Assembly: GCA_963836375.1 (NCBI GenBank)
Contig: CAWIJK010000004.1
Coordinates: forward strand, 186,001-250,000
Reading direction: 5' to 3'
Length of the DNA: 64,000 nucleotides
DNA from: CAWIJK01 sp963836375
GTDB lineage: Bacteria > Actinomycetota > Acidimicrobiia > Acidimicrobiales > RAAP-2
The notes beneath the pieces are model-generated. The model did no database searches, was not told where the DNA came from, and saw only the letters and a list, made by a program, of their open reading frames with translations. Shown here piece by piece: positions 27,520-36,355 of the stretch (positions are counted from its first letter, which is position 1; the number at the start of each line of letters is the position of its first letter). The position numbers and the translations under genes were made by a program.

Positions 27520-30132
27520 ATGCCCGACACCGTTGACCCCGCCCCTGGCCCCGACGCCGCCTTCCGGCTCCCCCGCACCGTCGAGCCCCGCACCTACCGG
27601 CTCACCCTCGACCCGGACCTCGACCAGGCGACCTTCACCGGCACCGCCGAGATCGACCTGGTCGTCCACGAGCCGGTCACCGAGATCGTCTGCAACGCCG
27701 CCGACCTGGCCATCGGCGCCGCGGTGGTCGAGGGACCCGACGGCGTCGCCGTCGGGGCCACCGTCGAGCTGGACCCGGCGGCCGAGCGGGTCACCTTCGC
27801 CCTGGCCGATCCGATCGGGCCCGCCGGGTGCACCCTGCGCTGCTCGTTCGACGGGGTCTTGAACGACAAGCTGCGCGGCTTTTACCGGAGCACCTTCACC
27901 GACGAGTCGGGGGCCGCCCGCACCATCGCCACCACCCAGATGGAGGCCACCGACGCCCGGCGGGCGTTCCCCTGTTGGGACGAGCCGGACCGAAAGGCCG
28001 TCTTCGAGGTCACCTTGGTCGTCGACGATGGCCTGGCCGCCTACTCGAACTCGCCGGTGGTGGCCGAGACGCCCGAGGGCACCCGGCGGCGGGTGCGCTT
28101 CGCGCCCACCATCGCCATGTCCACCTACCTGGTGGCCTTCGTGGTGGGGCCCCTGGAGGCGACCGAGGCCCTCGACGTCGACGGGGTCCCGGTCCGGGTC
28201 GTCCACCCGCCGGGCAAGGGCCACCTGGCGCCCTACGCCCTCGAGGTGGCCGCCCACTCGCTGCGCTTTTTCACCGGGTACTTCGGAATCCCCTACCCCG
28301 GCGACAAGGTCGACCTCGTGGCCATCCCCGACTTCGCCTTCGGGGCGATGGAGAACCTCGGCTGCGTGACTTTCCGGGAGACGGCGCTGTTGGTCGACCC
28401 GGACAAGGCGGCCCGCACCGAGCTCGAGCGCGTCGCGCTGGTGGTGGCCCACGAGCTGGCCCACATGTGGTTCGGCGACCTGGTGACCATGCGCTGGTGG
28501 GAGGGGATCTGGCTCAACGAGGCCTTCGCCACGTTCATGGAGATGCTGTGCATCGACGACTTCCGGCCCGGCTGGGAGATCTGGGTGAGCTTCGGCATCT
28601 CGCGCGAGGCGGCCATGGCCATCGACGACCTGCACTCGACCCGCCCGATCGAGTACCCCGTCGGCGCGCCGGCCGAAGCCGACGGGATGTTCGACCTGCT
28701 CACCTACGAGAAGGGCGCCAGCGTGCTGCGCATGCTCGAACAATTCGTGGGGCCCCGGGTCTTCCGCGACGGGGTGCGGACCTACCTCGGCCGCCACGCC
28801 TACGCCAACACCGTCACCGCCGACCTGTGGGACGCCCTCGAGTCGGCGAGCGGCCAGCCGGTGCGCGCCGTCATGGACAGCTGGATCCTCCAGGGCGGCC
28901 ACCCCCTGGTGGTGGTGGGCGACGACGCCGTCACCCAACAGCCCTTCTCCTACCGGCCGGCCGGGGCGGGGACGGCCAGCGCCATCGGTGAGCACTGGCA
29001 GGTGCCGGTGCTGGTCCGGACGATGCCGGGCGGGCCGGCGGGCGACGGGACGATCGAGCGTCACCTGCTCGGCGCGGCCCCCGCCCCCGTCCCCCCGACG
29101 CCGCCCGGCGGGGTCCGGGTGGTCAACGCCGGGGGCTGGGGGGCCTACCGCACGGCCTACGCCGCCCCCGAGCTGGCCGGCCTCGCGGCCCGGCTGGGCG
29201 ACCTGGCCACCCTGGAGCGGTTCAACCTGCTGGCCGACACCTGGGCCCTGGTGCTGGCCGACCGGGCCGGGCCGAAGGGCTTCTTGGACCTGGCCGCCGG
29301 GCTGGGCGACAGCGGGGACCCGAGCACCTGGGCCCTGGTGGTCGGGGCGCTCACCCTCTGCGACCGGGTGGTGCTCGACGGTGACCGCCCGGCCCTCGAG
29401 GGGGCGGTGCGGGCCCTCCTCGGTCCCCGCCTGGACCGGCTCGGCTGGGACCCGGCCCCCGGCGAGGGGGAACGGACCCCGTCGCTGCGGGCCCTGGTGG
29501 TGGCCGCCCTCGGCACCCTGGGCGCCGACCCGGCGGTCCGGGCCGAGGCGGCCCGGCGCTTCGACGCCTCGGGCAGCGGGGAGCCGATCGCGCCCGACAT
29601 CGAGGCGGCGGTGCTGGCCGCCGTGGCCGCCCAGCTGCGCCCGGGGGACTACGAGGCGGTGCTGGCCCGCTACCGCGCCCCGGCCACCCCCCAGGACGAG
29701 CTGCGCTACCTCAACGCCCTCGCCGCCTTCCCCGACCCGGCCCTCGCCGTGCGCACCTTCGAGCTGTGCCGCACCGACGAGGTCCGCAGCCAGAACGCGC
29801 CCTACCTGATCGCCGCCCTGCTGGCCAACCGGGTCGGCGGCCCCGCCGTGTGGGAGCGGGTCACCGCGACCTGGGACGAGCTGCTGGCCCGCTTCCCGGC
29901 CAACAGCCATTCGAGGATGGTCGAGGGCGCCAAGGCCCTGTGCGGTGACCCGGTCCTCGCCGAGGGCGTCACCGCTTTCCTCACCGAGCACCCCGTCGAG
30001 CACGCGCCGCGCACGGTGGTCCAGATGCTCGAGCGCCTCGCCGTCAACGTCGCCTTCGGCGAGCGGGCCCGACCCGAGCTCGGCGCGGTGCTGGCCGGGG
30101 TCGCCGGGGCCCCCCGTGCCGGGCAACCCTGA
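27520..30132 (+). CDS. pepN: Aminopeptidase N (M1 metallopeptidase)
   Basis: 870 residues, the usual length for actinobacterial PepN. The substrate N-terminus anchor FGAMENLG lies near residue 275 and the zinc site HELAHMWFGDLVT near 310, with the third ligand Glu in WLNEAFATFME. The catalytic Tyr is expected near FDLLTYEKG, and the C-terminal half is an ERAP1-like helical domain. It removes N-terminal residues from peptides in the cytosol; no signal peptide is present. Confidence 0.96.
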   Translation: MPDTVDPAPGPDAAFRLPRTVEPRTYRLTLDPDLDQATFTGTAEIDLVVHEPVTEIVCNAADLAIGAAVVEGPDGVAVGATVELDPAAERVTFALADPIGPAGCTLRCSFDGVLNDKLRGFYRSTFTDESGAARTIATTQMEATDARRAFPCWDEPDRKAVFEVTLVVDDGLAAYSNSPVVAETPEGTRRRVRFAPTIAMSTYLVAFVVGPLEATEALDVDGVPVRVVHPPGKGHLAPYALEVAAHSLRFFTGYFGIPYPGDKVDLVAIPDFAFGAMENLGCVTFRETALLVDPDKAARTELERVALVVAHELAHMWFGDLVTMRWWEGIWLNEAFATFMEMLCIDDFRPGWEIWVSFGISREAAMAIDDLHSTRPIEYPVGAPAEADGMFDLLTYEKGASVLRMLEQFVGPRVFRDGVRTYLGRHAYANTVTADLWDALESASGQPVRAVMDSWILQGGHPLVVVGDDAVTQQPFSYRPAGAGTASAIGEHWQVPVLVRTMPGGPAGDGTIERHLLGAAPAPVPPTPPGGVRVVNAGGWGAYRTAYAAPELAGLAARLGDLATLERFNLLADTWALVLADRAGPKGFLDLAAGLGDSGDPSTWALVVGALTLCDRVVLDGDRPALEGAVRALLGPRLDRLGWDPAPGEGERTPSLRALVVAALGTLGADPAVRAEAARRFDASGSGEPIAPDIEAAVLAAVAAQLRPGDYEAVLARYRAPATPQDELRYLNALAAFPDPALAVRTFELCRTDEVRSQNAPYLIAALLANRVGGPAVWERVTATWDELLARFPANSHSRMVEGAKALCGDPVLAEGVTAFLTEHPVEHAPRTVVQMLERLAVNVAFGERARPELGAVLAGVAGAPRAGQP

Positions 30133-30201
30133 GGCCGGGCGCCGTCGCCCGAACCCGGGGCCGCCCACCCGCCCGGGCCGGGGTCCGGACGGACGTCGGG
30201 C

Positions 30202-30792
30202 GTGAACGCCGCCCTCGCCGTCACGGTGTTCGCCATCGTCGCCGTCGCCGAGCTCCCGGACAAGACCATGATCGCCACGCTGATCATGGGCAGCCGGGCC
30301 CGCCCGGTGCTGGTGTGGCTCGGGGCGGCGGCGGCCTTCTGCGTCCACGTCACCCTGGCCGTGGCGGCCGGCCGGCTGCTCACCTTGCTGCCGCACACCA
30401 CCGTCGAGATCGTGACCACCATCTTGTTCCTGGGGGGCGCCGCCTATCTCATCGTGGTCCCCGAGCGCTCCGAGATGCTCAAGGGCGAGCGCGAGGCCCA
30501 ACCCGAGCACGCCGGCGCCCCCTGGCTGGTGGTGGCGACCGCCTTCGGGGTGATCCTGGTCGGCGAGTTCGGGGACCTGACCCAGATCCTCATCGTGAAC
30601 TTCGAGGCCCGGACCCACCAACCCGTCTCGGTGTTCGTGGGCGCCCTGGCCGCCCTCCTCTCGGTGTCGGCCCTCGGCGCCTTCGGGGGCCAGGCCCTGC
30701 TCAAGGTGGTGCCCCTGGCCGTGGTGCGCCGGGTGGGCGGGCTGGTCCTGCTCGGCTTCGCCGCCTACAGCATTTACGCTCTGGCCACCTGA
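30202..30792 (+). CDS. TMEM165/GDT1-family cation transporter
   Basis: 196 residues, six predicted membrane segments in two repeats. Each repeat has the family motif Glu-x-Gly-Asp-x-Ser/Thr in modified form: AELPDKTMIATL in the first and VGEFGDLTQILI in the second. The family exports Mn2+/Ca2+ in exchange for protons. It starts at a GTG and its stop overlaps the ATG of the methyltransferase gene (TGATG). Confidence 0.9.
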   Translation: MNAALAVTVFAIVAVAELPDKTMIATLIMGSRARPVLVWLGAAAAFCVHVTLAVAAGRLLTLLPHTTVEIVTTILFLGGAAYLIVVPERSEMLKGEREAQPEHAGAPWLVVATAFGVILVGEFGDLTQILIVNFEARTHQPVSVFVGALAALLSVSALGAFGGQALLKVVPLAVVRRVGGLVLLGFAAYSIYALAT

Positions 30793-31494
30793 TGAGCACC
30801 GCCCAGCCGACCGACGACCGACCCGGGGCCACCGGCGCCGACCGCATCGCCCAGGTCACCACCCTGGCCCGGGCCACCCGCGGCTTCATGCCCGACGACG
30901 AGGGGGCGGCCCTGCGCGACGCCGCGGTGGTCGCCGGCCGGGCCTTCTGCGGCACCGAGCCCGGGGCCACCTTCGTCGAGATCGGCGCCTGGTGCGGCAA
31001 GTCCACCCTCTACCTCGGGGTGGCCGCCGAGGCGACCGGGGCCGTCCTGTTCAGCGTCGACCACCACCACGGCTCCGAGGAGAACCAGCCCGGCTGGGAG
31101 CACCACGAGGCCGACCTGGTCAGCCCCGACGACGGGCGGCTCGACACCCTGCCCTCACTGGCGCCGGGCGGTGGCCGGGGCCGGGCTCGAGCACAGCGTG
31201 GTCGGGGTGGTGGGCGACTCGCCCACCGTCGCCGCCCGCTGGCGGACCCCCCTGGCGCTGTGCTTCATCGACGGCGGCCACGGCGAGGAGCCGGCCTGGG
31301 CCGACTTCAGCGGGTGGACGCCGCACGTCGCCGAGGGCGGCTGGCTGGCCATCCACGACGTGTTCGCCGACCCTGCGGACGGCGGCCGACCCCCCTACGA
31401 GCTGTGGCGGGCGGCCGTGTCGTCGGGCCAGTGGATCGAAGACGGCGAGTGCGGGAGCCTGCGGGTGCTGCGCCGGGTGGCCCCGCCCCGCTGA
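30792..31494 (+). CDS. Class I SAM-dependent methyltransferase (one apparent frameshift)
   Basis: From the ATG at 30792. SAM motif FVEIGAWCGKSTLYLG, then VDHHHGSEENQPGWEHHE. One extra base near 31161 breaks the frame, and the sequence continues VVGVVGDSPTVAARW, CFIDGGHG, LAIHDVFADPADGG and LRVLRRVAP. Corrected length is 233 residues. The pattern fits the Methyltransf_24 type. It faces the prenyltransferase-like gene tail to tail, so it may belong functionally with the glycosyltransferase cluster on the other strand. The break is likely a base-calling error, as both parts are well conserved. Confidence 0.8.
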
Positions 31495-31515
31495 CCCCGA
31501 GAGACGGCGGTCCGC

Positions 31516-32628
31516 TCAGACCCCGGCGGTGCAGCCGGCGGCGGCCGCCCCCCGGCAGCGCGACTCGGCCAGGTCCAGTCCCACCGGCAGCGTCTCGCCC
31601 CGGAAGAGCCCGGCCGCCGGCGAGGCGTTCGACAGGGCGTCGGCGGCCAAGATGATCGCCGCCGCCGTATAGGTGGTGCGCTCGGCGCCCGGGAAGGTCT
31701 CGCGCTCGGGGTAGACCATCCCGGTCCAGTACGAGCCGTCGGCCAGCCGCAGGCCCTGGGCGGCGGTGAACAGGCGCCGGGCGTCGGCGTCGAGGCCCAG
31801 CGCGTCGAGGGCCATGACGCACTCGGCCGTCTCGGCCGCCGTCACCCACGAGCTGGTCGAGACGCAGCGCACCCCGAGGCCCTCCATCACGAAGGTCGAC
31901 CAGCCCTCGTCGATCCGGCGTCGGCCGGGCTCGCCCTCGAGGGCCCCCGAGAGCATCGGGTAGTACCAGTCCATGGCGAACTCGTCCTTGGGGGCGAAGG
32001 CGCCCGGGTGGTGGGCCACCGCGTGGCCGAGCCGGCCGGCGGCCAGCTCCCAGTCGGGGCGGTCCTTGCCCAGGGCCTCGGCGGCCGCCACCCCGCAGCG
32101 CAGGCTGTGGTAGATCGACGAGGAACCGGTCAACAGGGCATAGCCCTCGGGACGGCCGGCCGGGTCGAGCGACCAGCGCACGGACCCGTCGGGGTCCTGC
32201 CAGCGGAGCACGAAGTCGAGGGCCTTCTCGACCACCGGCCACAGCTCGCGCAACAGGTCGGCCTCGCCGGTGACCAGCGAGTGGTGCCAGAGCCCGGCCG
32301 CGATGTAGGCGCACACGTTGGTGTCGAGCCGGGGATCCTTCACCCCCTCGGCGAGGTAGTAGTTGAACCAGCTCCCGTCGGCCAGCTGGCCCTCGGCCAG
32401 CCAGCGGTACCCGAGGGCCGCCTCGTCGGCCAGCCCGCACACCGTGAGGGCCATCGCCGCCTCCACGTGGTTCCACGGGTCGCAGTGGCCGCCGGGGAAC
32501 CACGGGATCATCCCGTCGGCCCGCTGGACCTCGGCGATGGCATGGGCGGTGGCCACAACGTCCGAGGCGCTGAGCACGCCCTCGACCTCGGGGACCGACA
32601 CCGCCGTTGACCGCGCACGCTCGCTCAT
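31516..32628 (-). CDS. Prenyltransferase/squalene-cyclase-repeat (alpha/alpha-barrel) protein
   Basis: 370 residues from the ATG at 32628. Repeated helical motifs with aromatic/Gly turns: DGMIPWFPGGHCDPWNHVEAAMAL, LADGSWFNYYL, DTNVCAYIAAGLWHH, QDPDGSVRWSLDPAG, LADGSYWTGMVYP. These resemble the alpha/alpha toroid of squalene cyclases, prenyltransferase beta subunits or glucoamylase-like proteins. There is no clear DxDD cyclase motif, so catalytic function is uncertain. Its start overlaps the methyltransferase stop by 4 bases, placing it third in the GT4-MT operon. Confidence 0.75.
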   Translation of the reverse strand: MSERARSTAVSVPEVEGVLSASDVVATAHAIAEVQRADGMIPWFPGGHCDPWNHVEAAMALTVCGLADEAALGYRWLAEGQLADGSWFNYYLAEGVKDPRLDTNVCAYIAAGLWHHSLVTGEADLLRELWPVVEKALDFVLRWQDPDGSVRWSLDPAGRPEGYALLTGSSSIYHSLRCGVAAAEALGKDRPDWELAAGRLGHAVAHHPGAFAPKDEFAMDWYYPMLSGALEGEPGRRRIDEGWSTFVMEGLGVRCVSTSSWVTAAETAECVMALDALGLDADARRLFTAAQGLRLADGSYWTGMVYPERETFPGAERTTYTAAAIILAADALSNASPAAGLFRGETLPVGLDLAESRCRGAAAAGCTAGV

Positions 32629-33425
32629 GCTGCTTCTCCACGTCCCGCCCCTGCGGGCGTCGTCGTTGCCGGTCGGGACCCGGCCCGGTCGCCGCCGGTC
32701 CTGGCTGGCCCCTCGGGTTTGAGCAGGTACACCACCAGGCTCTTGCCGATGAACGGGCTCAGCACCCGGTCGGCCATCCGGGTGGGACGGGGGGCCTTGA
32801 CGATGTCCCAGACCAGCACCTTGTGGTAGGCGGCGACGGCGGGGTGGGCGTCGTTGGTCGGGCCGACCAGGCAGCGCAGCCACCAGTAGGGGGCGTGCAG
32901 GCCGTGGGCGTGGTGCGAGTCCACCGGCTCGAGGCCGGTCGAGGCCAGGCGGGCCCGAAGCGTCGAGCGCCGGTAGATGCGGACGTGGCCCCCCGGCACG
33001 TCGTGGTACTCGTCGGAGAGCACCCAGTTGATGAACTCGGGCCCGCAGCGCGGCACGGTGACGGCCATCGTCCCGCCCGGGCGCAGCACCCGGGCCAGCT
33101 CGCGCATGGCGCCCACGTCGTCGGGGATGTGCTCGAGGACCTCCGAGGCGATGACCCGGTCGAAGGTGCCGTCGGCGAAGGGGAGGTGCAGGGCGTCGCC
33201 CTGCACGGCGCCGGCCCTGGTCCCCGACTCGTCCAGCTCGCCCGCCTCCACCATGGCCCCGAAGGTGGCCCGCACCCCGGCCACCTCGTCGGCCCCCGCG
33301 TCGAGGGCGAGGACCGCCGCACCGCGCCGGACCGCCTCGAAGGCGTGGCGACCGAAGCCGCAGCCGAGGTCCAAGACGAGGTCGCCGGGCCCCACCCCCA
33401 GGCGCTCGTAGTCGACGGTCAGCAC
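32625..33425 (-). CDS. Class I SAM-dependent methyltransferase
   Basis: 266 residues from the GTG at 33425, overlapping the glycosyltransferase end by 7 bases. SAM motif VLDLGCGFGRHAFE, LALDAGADEVAG, GDALHLPFADGTFDRVIASEVLEHIPDD, then VLRPGGTMAVTVP. A long C-terminal portion (YRRSTLRARL, HAPYWWLRCLVG) suggests a lipid or glycolipid substrate. It is in one operon with the GT4 enzyme and the prenyltransferase-like protein. Confidence 0.88.
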   Translation of the reverse strand: MLTVDYERLGVGPGDLVLDLGCGFGRHAFEAVRRGAAVLALDAGADEVAGVRATFGAMVEAGELDESGTRAGAVQGDALHLPFADGTFDRVIASEVLEHIPDDVGAMRELARVLRPGGTMAVTVPRCGPEFINWVLSDEYHDVPGGHVRIYRRSTLRARLASTGLEPVDSHHAHGLHAPYWWLRCLVGPTNDAHPAVAAYHKVLVWDIVKAPRPTRMADRVLSPFIGKSLVVYLLKPEGPARTGGDRAGSRPATTTPAGAGRGEAA

Positions 33426-34849
33426 CGGGTCGACCCCGTCGCCCCCGACAGCGCCGTCACGGTCGGCGCCACCCCGGCGCCGGGGGCCGCCGGCGCCCCG
33501 GGCAGCGGTCGACCGTCCATCAGGGCCTGGTAGCACTCGGCGGTGCCCCGGGCGGTCACCTTCCAGGTGAAGCGGCCGAGCACCCGCTCCCGGCCGGCCG
33601 CCCCGAGCCGGGCCCGCAGCCCGGGGTCGTCGAGGAGCCGGCCGATGGCGGCGGCCAGCGCCCCGGGGTCGTCGGGGGGGACCAGCAGGCCGGTCTCGTT
33701 GTCCCGGCCCACCACCTCGGGCAGGGCGCCCCCGGTGGTGGCCACGACCGGCACCCCGCAGGCCATGGCCTCGACGGTGGGGAGGGAGAACCCCTCGTAG
33801 AGCGATGGGCACACCGCCACCTCGGCCTCGCCGTAGAGGCGGGCCAGCTCCTCGTCGGAGATGCCGCTCACGCAGCGCACCACGCCGCGCAGGCCGAGGC
33901 GCTCGAGGGCCCGGTCCACCCGGCCGCCGGGCCGGGGCTTGCCGATGACCACCAGCTCGACGTCGCGCTCGGTGCGCAGCTTGGCCACGGCCTCGAGCAG
34001 CGGCACCAGGCCCTTCATGGGCACGTCGCTCGAGGTGGTGACCATCAGGCGGCCGGCAACCGGCTCGACGTCGTCGAAGGGCCGGTAGACGTCGGTGTCC
34101 ACCCCCACCGGCACGACGGTCATCTTCTCGGGGGCCACGCCCATCTGGGCGGCGATGTCGTCGCGCGAGGACTGCGAGACGGTGACGATGGCCGGCAGGG
34201 CCCGGGCGACGCGCACCTGCATGCGCAAGAAGCCGAACCACCGCCTGGTGGTGAACTGCTGCCAGGGGTTGGTCGTGTGCGAGAGGGCCAGCTGGCGGTC
34301 GACGGTGATCGGGTGGTGGAGGGTGGTCAGGAGCGGCCAGCCGTCCTCGAGCATCCCGAGCATGCCCGAGCCGAGGCACTGGTTGTCGTGCACCAGGTCG
34401 AAGTCGCCCCGGCGTCGGGCCAGGAGCTCGCGGGCCCGCAGCGAGTAGGCCCACGGCTCGCCGAAGCCCGCCGTGCACATGACGGCGAACTCCAGCGCGT
34501 CCAGGCGGTCCTTGAACTCGCGGGGGTGGGGCACCCGGAACGGGTCGGGCTCGCGGTACAGGTCGAGGCCGGCGATGGGGGTCAGCCCCACCCCCTCATC
34601 CACCTCGGGCCAGGGCTGGCCGCTCAGGACCTCGACGGAGTGACCGAGGGCGGTGAGCTCACGGGTCAGGTGGCGGGTGTAGACGCCCTGGCCCCCACAA
34701 CGCGGGTTGCCCCGGTACATGAGAAAGGCGATGCGCAGGCCGCCGGGCCCGGGGGGGGCGGCGGGCACGGCGGGAGGGACCACCACGTGCCTCGAGCGCT
34801 CCCAGGACTCCTGGACCTCCCGCCACTTCTGGCGCGGGCTCTTAGGCAC
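33419..34849 (-). CDS. GT4-family glycosyltransferase
   Basis: 476 residues from the GTG at 34849. GT-B fold: N-terminal IAFLMYRGNPRCGGQGVYTRHL with the Gly-rich acceptor-side loop, middle HDNQCLGSGMLG, donor half with VPVGVDTDVYRPF, SLYEGFSLPTVEAMACGVPVVAT and the Glu-x7-Glu motif, and LVPPDDPGALAAAI. It transfers a sugar from a nucleotide donor, probably to a lipid or glycan. It is the first gene of the three-gene overlap operon reading to 31.5 kb. Confidence 0.9.
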   Translation of the reverse strand: MPKSPRQKWREVQESWERSRHVVVPPAVPAAPPGPGGLRIAFLMYRGNPRCGGQGVYTRHLTRELTALGHSVEVLSGQPWPEVDEGVGLTPIAGLDLYREPDPFRVPHPREFKDRLDALEFAVMCTAGFGEPWAYSLRARELLARRRGDFDLVHDNQCLGSGMLGMLEDGWPLLTTLHHPITVDRQLALSHTTNPWQQFTTRRWFGFLRMQVRVARALPAIVTVSQSSRDDIAAQMGVAPEKMTVVPVGVDTDVYRPFDDVEPVAGRLMVTTSSDVPMKGLVPLLEAVAKLRTERDVELVVIGKPRPGGRVDRALERLGLRGVVRCVSGISDEELARLYGEAEVAVCPSLYEGFSLPTVEAMACGVPVVATTGGALPEVVGRDNETGLLVPPDDPGALAAAIGRLLDDPGLRARLGAAGRERVLGRFTWKVTARGTAECYQALMDGRPLPGAPAAPGAGVAPTVTALSGATGSTRC

Positions 34850-35092
34850 GCTGAGCTTGGGCCGGGGCAGTCATGACCGCACAGCCTCCCCCGACCCGCA
34901 GTCCCTGTGCAAACAGGGCGTCGGGCGTGCCCGGGGCGGGACCGACACCCGGCGGCACCCCGCCAACCACCCTGAGCAGCCCCGGCGCCTGGGGACGCAC
35001 GGCCCGAGGCGCTGGCCCCGGTCCCGGGCCGGCCGCCTGGCGCCGAGCGGGCCCGGCCGCCGGTCCGGGGACGGCGGGTAGTGTCCCGGGCG

Positions 35093-36328
35093 ATGGACCT
35101 GACCTACCCCCCCGAGGCAGAGGAGTTCCGGGCCGAGATCGCCCGGTGGCTCAAAGAGAACCTCCCGGCCGGCTGGGGGGAGCCCGGGTTCTCGATGTCC
35201 AAGGAGGAGAAGAAGGCCTTCAACGAGGCGTGGACCGAGACCCTCCACAAGGGGGGCTGGATCTGTGCCAGCTGGCCGGTCGAGTACGGCGGCAAGGGCC
35301 TCTCGCTCCTCCAGCAGGTGGTCCTCAACGAGGAGTTCGCCCGGGCCGGCGCGCCCCTGCGGGCCGACTTCTTCGGGGACACGCTGGTCGGCCCGACCAT
35401 CTTGCAGTGGGGCACCGAGGAGCAGAAGCGCCAGTTCATCCCGGGCATCTTGAGCGGGACCATCTCGTGGTGCCAGGGGTTCAGCGAGCCCGACGCCGGC
35501 AGCGACCTAGCGTCGCTCGCCACCAGGGCCGAGCTCGACGGGGACGAGTGGGTGGTGAACGGCCAGAAGGTCTGGACCACCCAGGCCCAGTACGCCGACT
35601 ACATCTTCCTCCTGGCCCGCACCGACCCCGACGCCCCCAAGCACGCCGGCATCTCCTATCTCCTGGTCCCCATGCGCCAGGAGGGCGTCGAGGTCCGCCC
35701 CATCGCCCAGGTCGACGGCTCGGCCGACTTCAACGAAGTCTTCTTCACCAACGTCCGCTGTCCCAAGGACAACGTCGTGGGCGGGGTGAACAACGGGTGG
35801 AAGGTGGCCATGACCACCCTCGGCTTCGAGCGCGGCTCGTCGGCCACCACCGGCCACCGGCGCTTCGCCCGCGAGCTCACCGCCATCATCGGCGAGGCCC
35901 GTACCCGGGGCCGTGACCGCGACCCGCTCGTCCGCCAGGGCCTGGCCCGGTCGTGGTCGAAGATCAAGATCATGGAGATCAACGGCTACCGGACCCTGAC
36001 CGACGCCCTCAACGGCACCCACCACACCGCCGCCCTCGGGGCGTGCAACAAGATGTTCTGGTCAGAGATGCACAAAGAGACCCTGGAGCTGGCCATGGAC
36101 ATCTTGGGCATGGACGGCCAGATCCTGCGCGGCGGGGCCGAAGGCGTCGAGGTCCTGCCGGGCATGCGACGGGGACGCTCGGACTACCCGGTGGACGAAT
36201 TGCAGGCCTCGTTCTTCTTCTCGCGTTCTGAGTCCATCTGGGGCGGGACGGCCGAGATCCAGCGCAACATCGTGGGCGAGCGGGTCCTCGGCCTGCCCAA
36301 AGAGCCCAAGGTCCCCGCCGGGTCCTGA
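35093..36328 (+). CDS. Acyl-CoA dehydrogenase
   Basis: 411 residues from the ATG at 35093. N-terminal helical domain (LTYPPEAEEFRAEIARWL), FAD-binding middle with GFSEPDAGSDLASL and NGQKVWTTQAQYADY, and the C-terminal domain ending FFSRSESIWGGTAEIQRNIVGERVLGLP. It oxidises an acyl-CoA to the enoyl-CoA with FAD. The type resembles FadE enzymes used for branched or sterol-side-chain substrates; the substrate is not known. A stand-alone gene divergent from the glycosyltransferase operon. Confidence 0.92.
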   Translation: MDLTYPPEAEEFRAEIARWLKENLPAGWGEPGFSMSKEEKKAFNEAWTETLHKGGWICASWPVEYGGKGLSLLQQVVLNEEFARAGAPLRADFFGDTLVGPTILQWGTEEQKRQFIPGILSGTISWCQGFSEPDAGSDLASLATRAELDGDEWVVNGQKVWTTQAQYADYIFLLARTDPDAPKHAGISYLLVPMRQEGVEVRPIAQVDGSADFNEVFFTNVRCPKDNVVGGVNNGWKVAMTTLGFERGSSATTGHRRFARELTAIIGEARTRGRDRDPLVRQGLARSWSKIKIMEINGYRTLTDALNGTHHTAALGACNKMFWSEMHKETLELAMDILGMDGQILRGGAEGVEVLPGMRRGRSDYPVDELQASFFFSRSESIWGGTAEIQRNIVGERVLGLPKEPKVPAGS

Positions 36329-36355
36329 CCGCCCGGGACCGGGTCGGCGGGTGGA

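Noticed and set aside
27487..30621. A 1044-codon open frame on the minus strand
   Set aside because: It is antisense to pepN and the GDT1 gene, rich in Gly/Arg/His/Pro with no family motif. Such long antisense frames are normal in DNA with very high GC.
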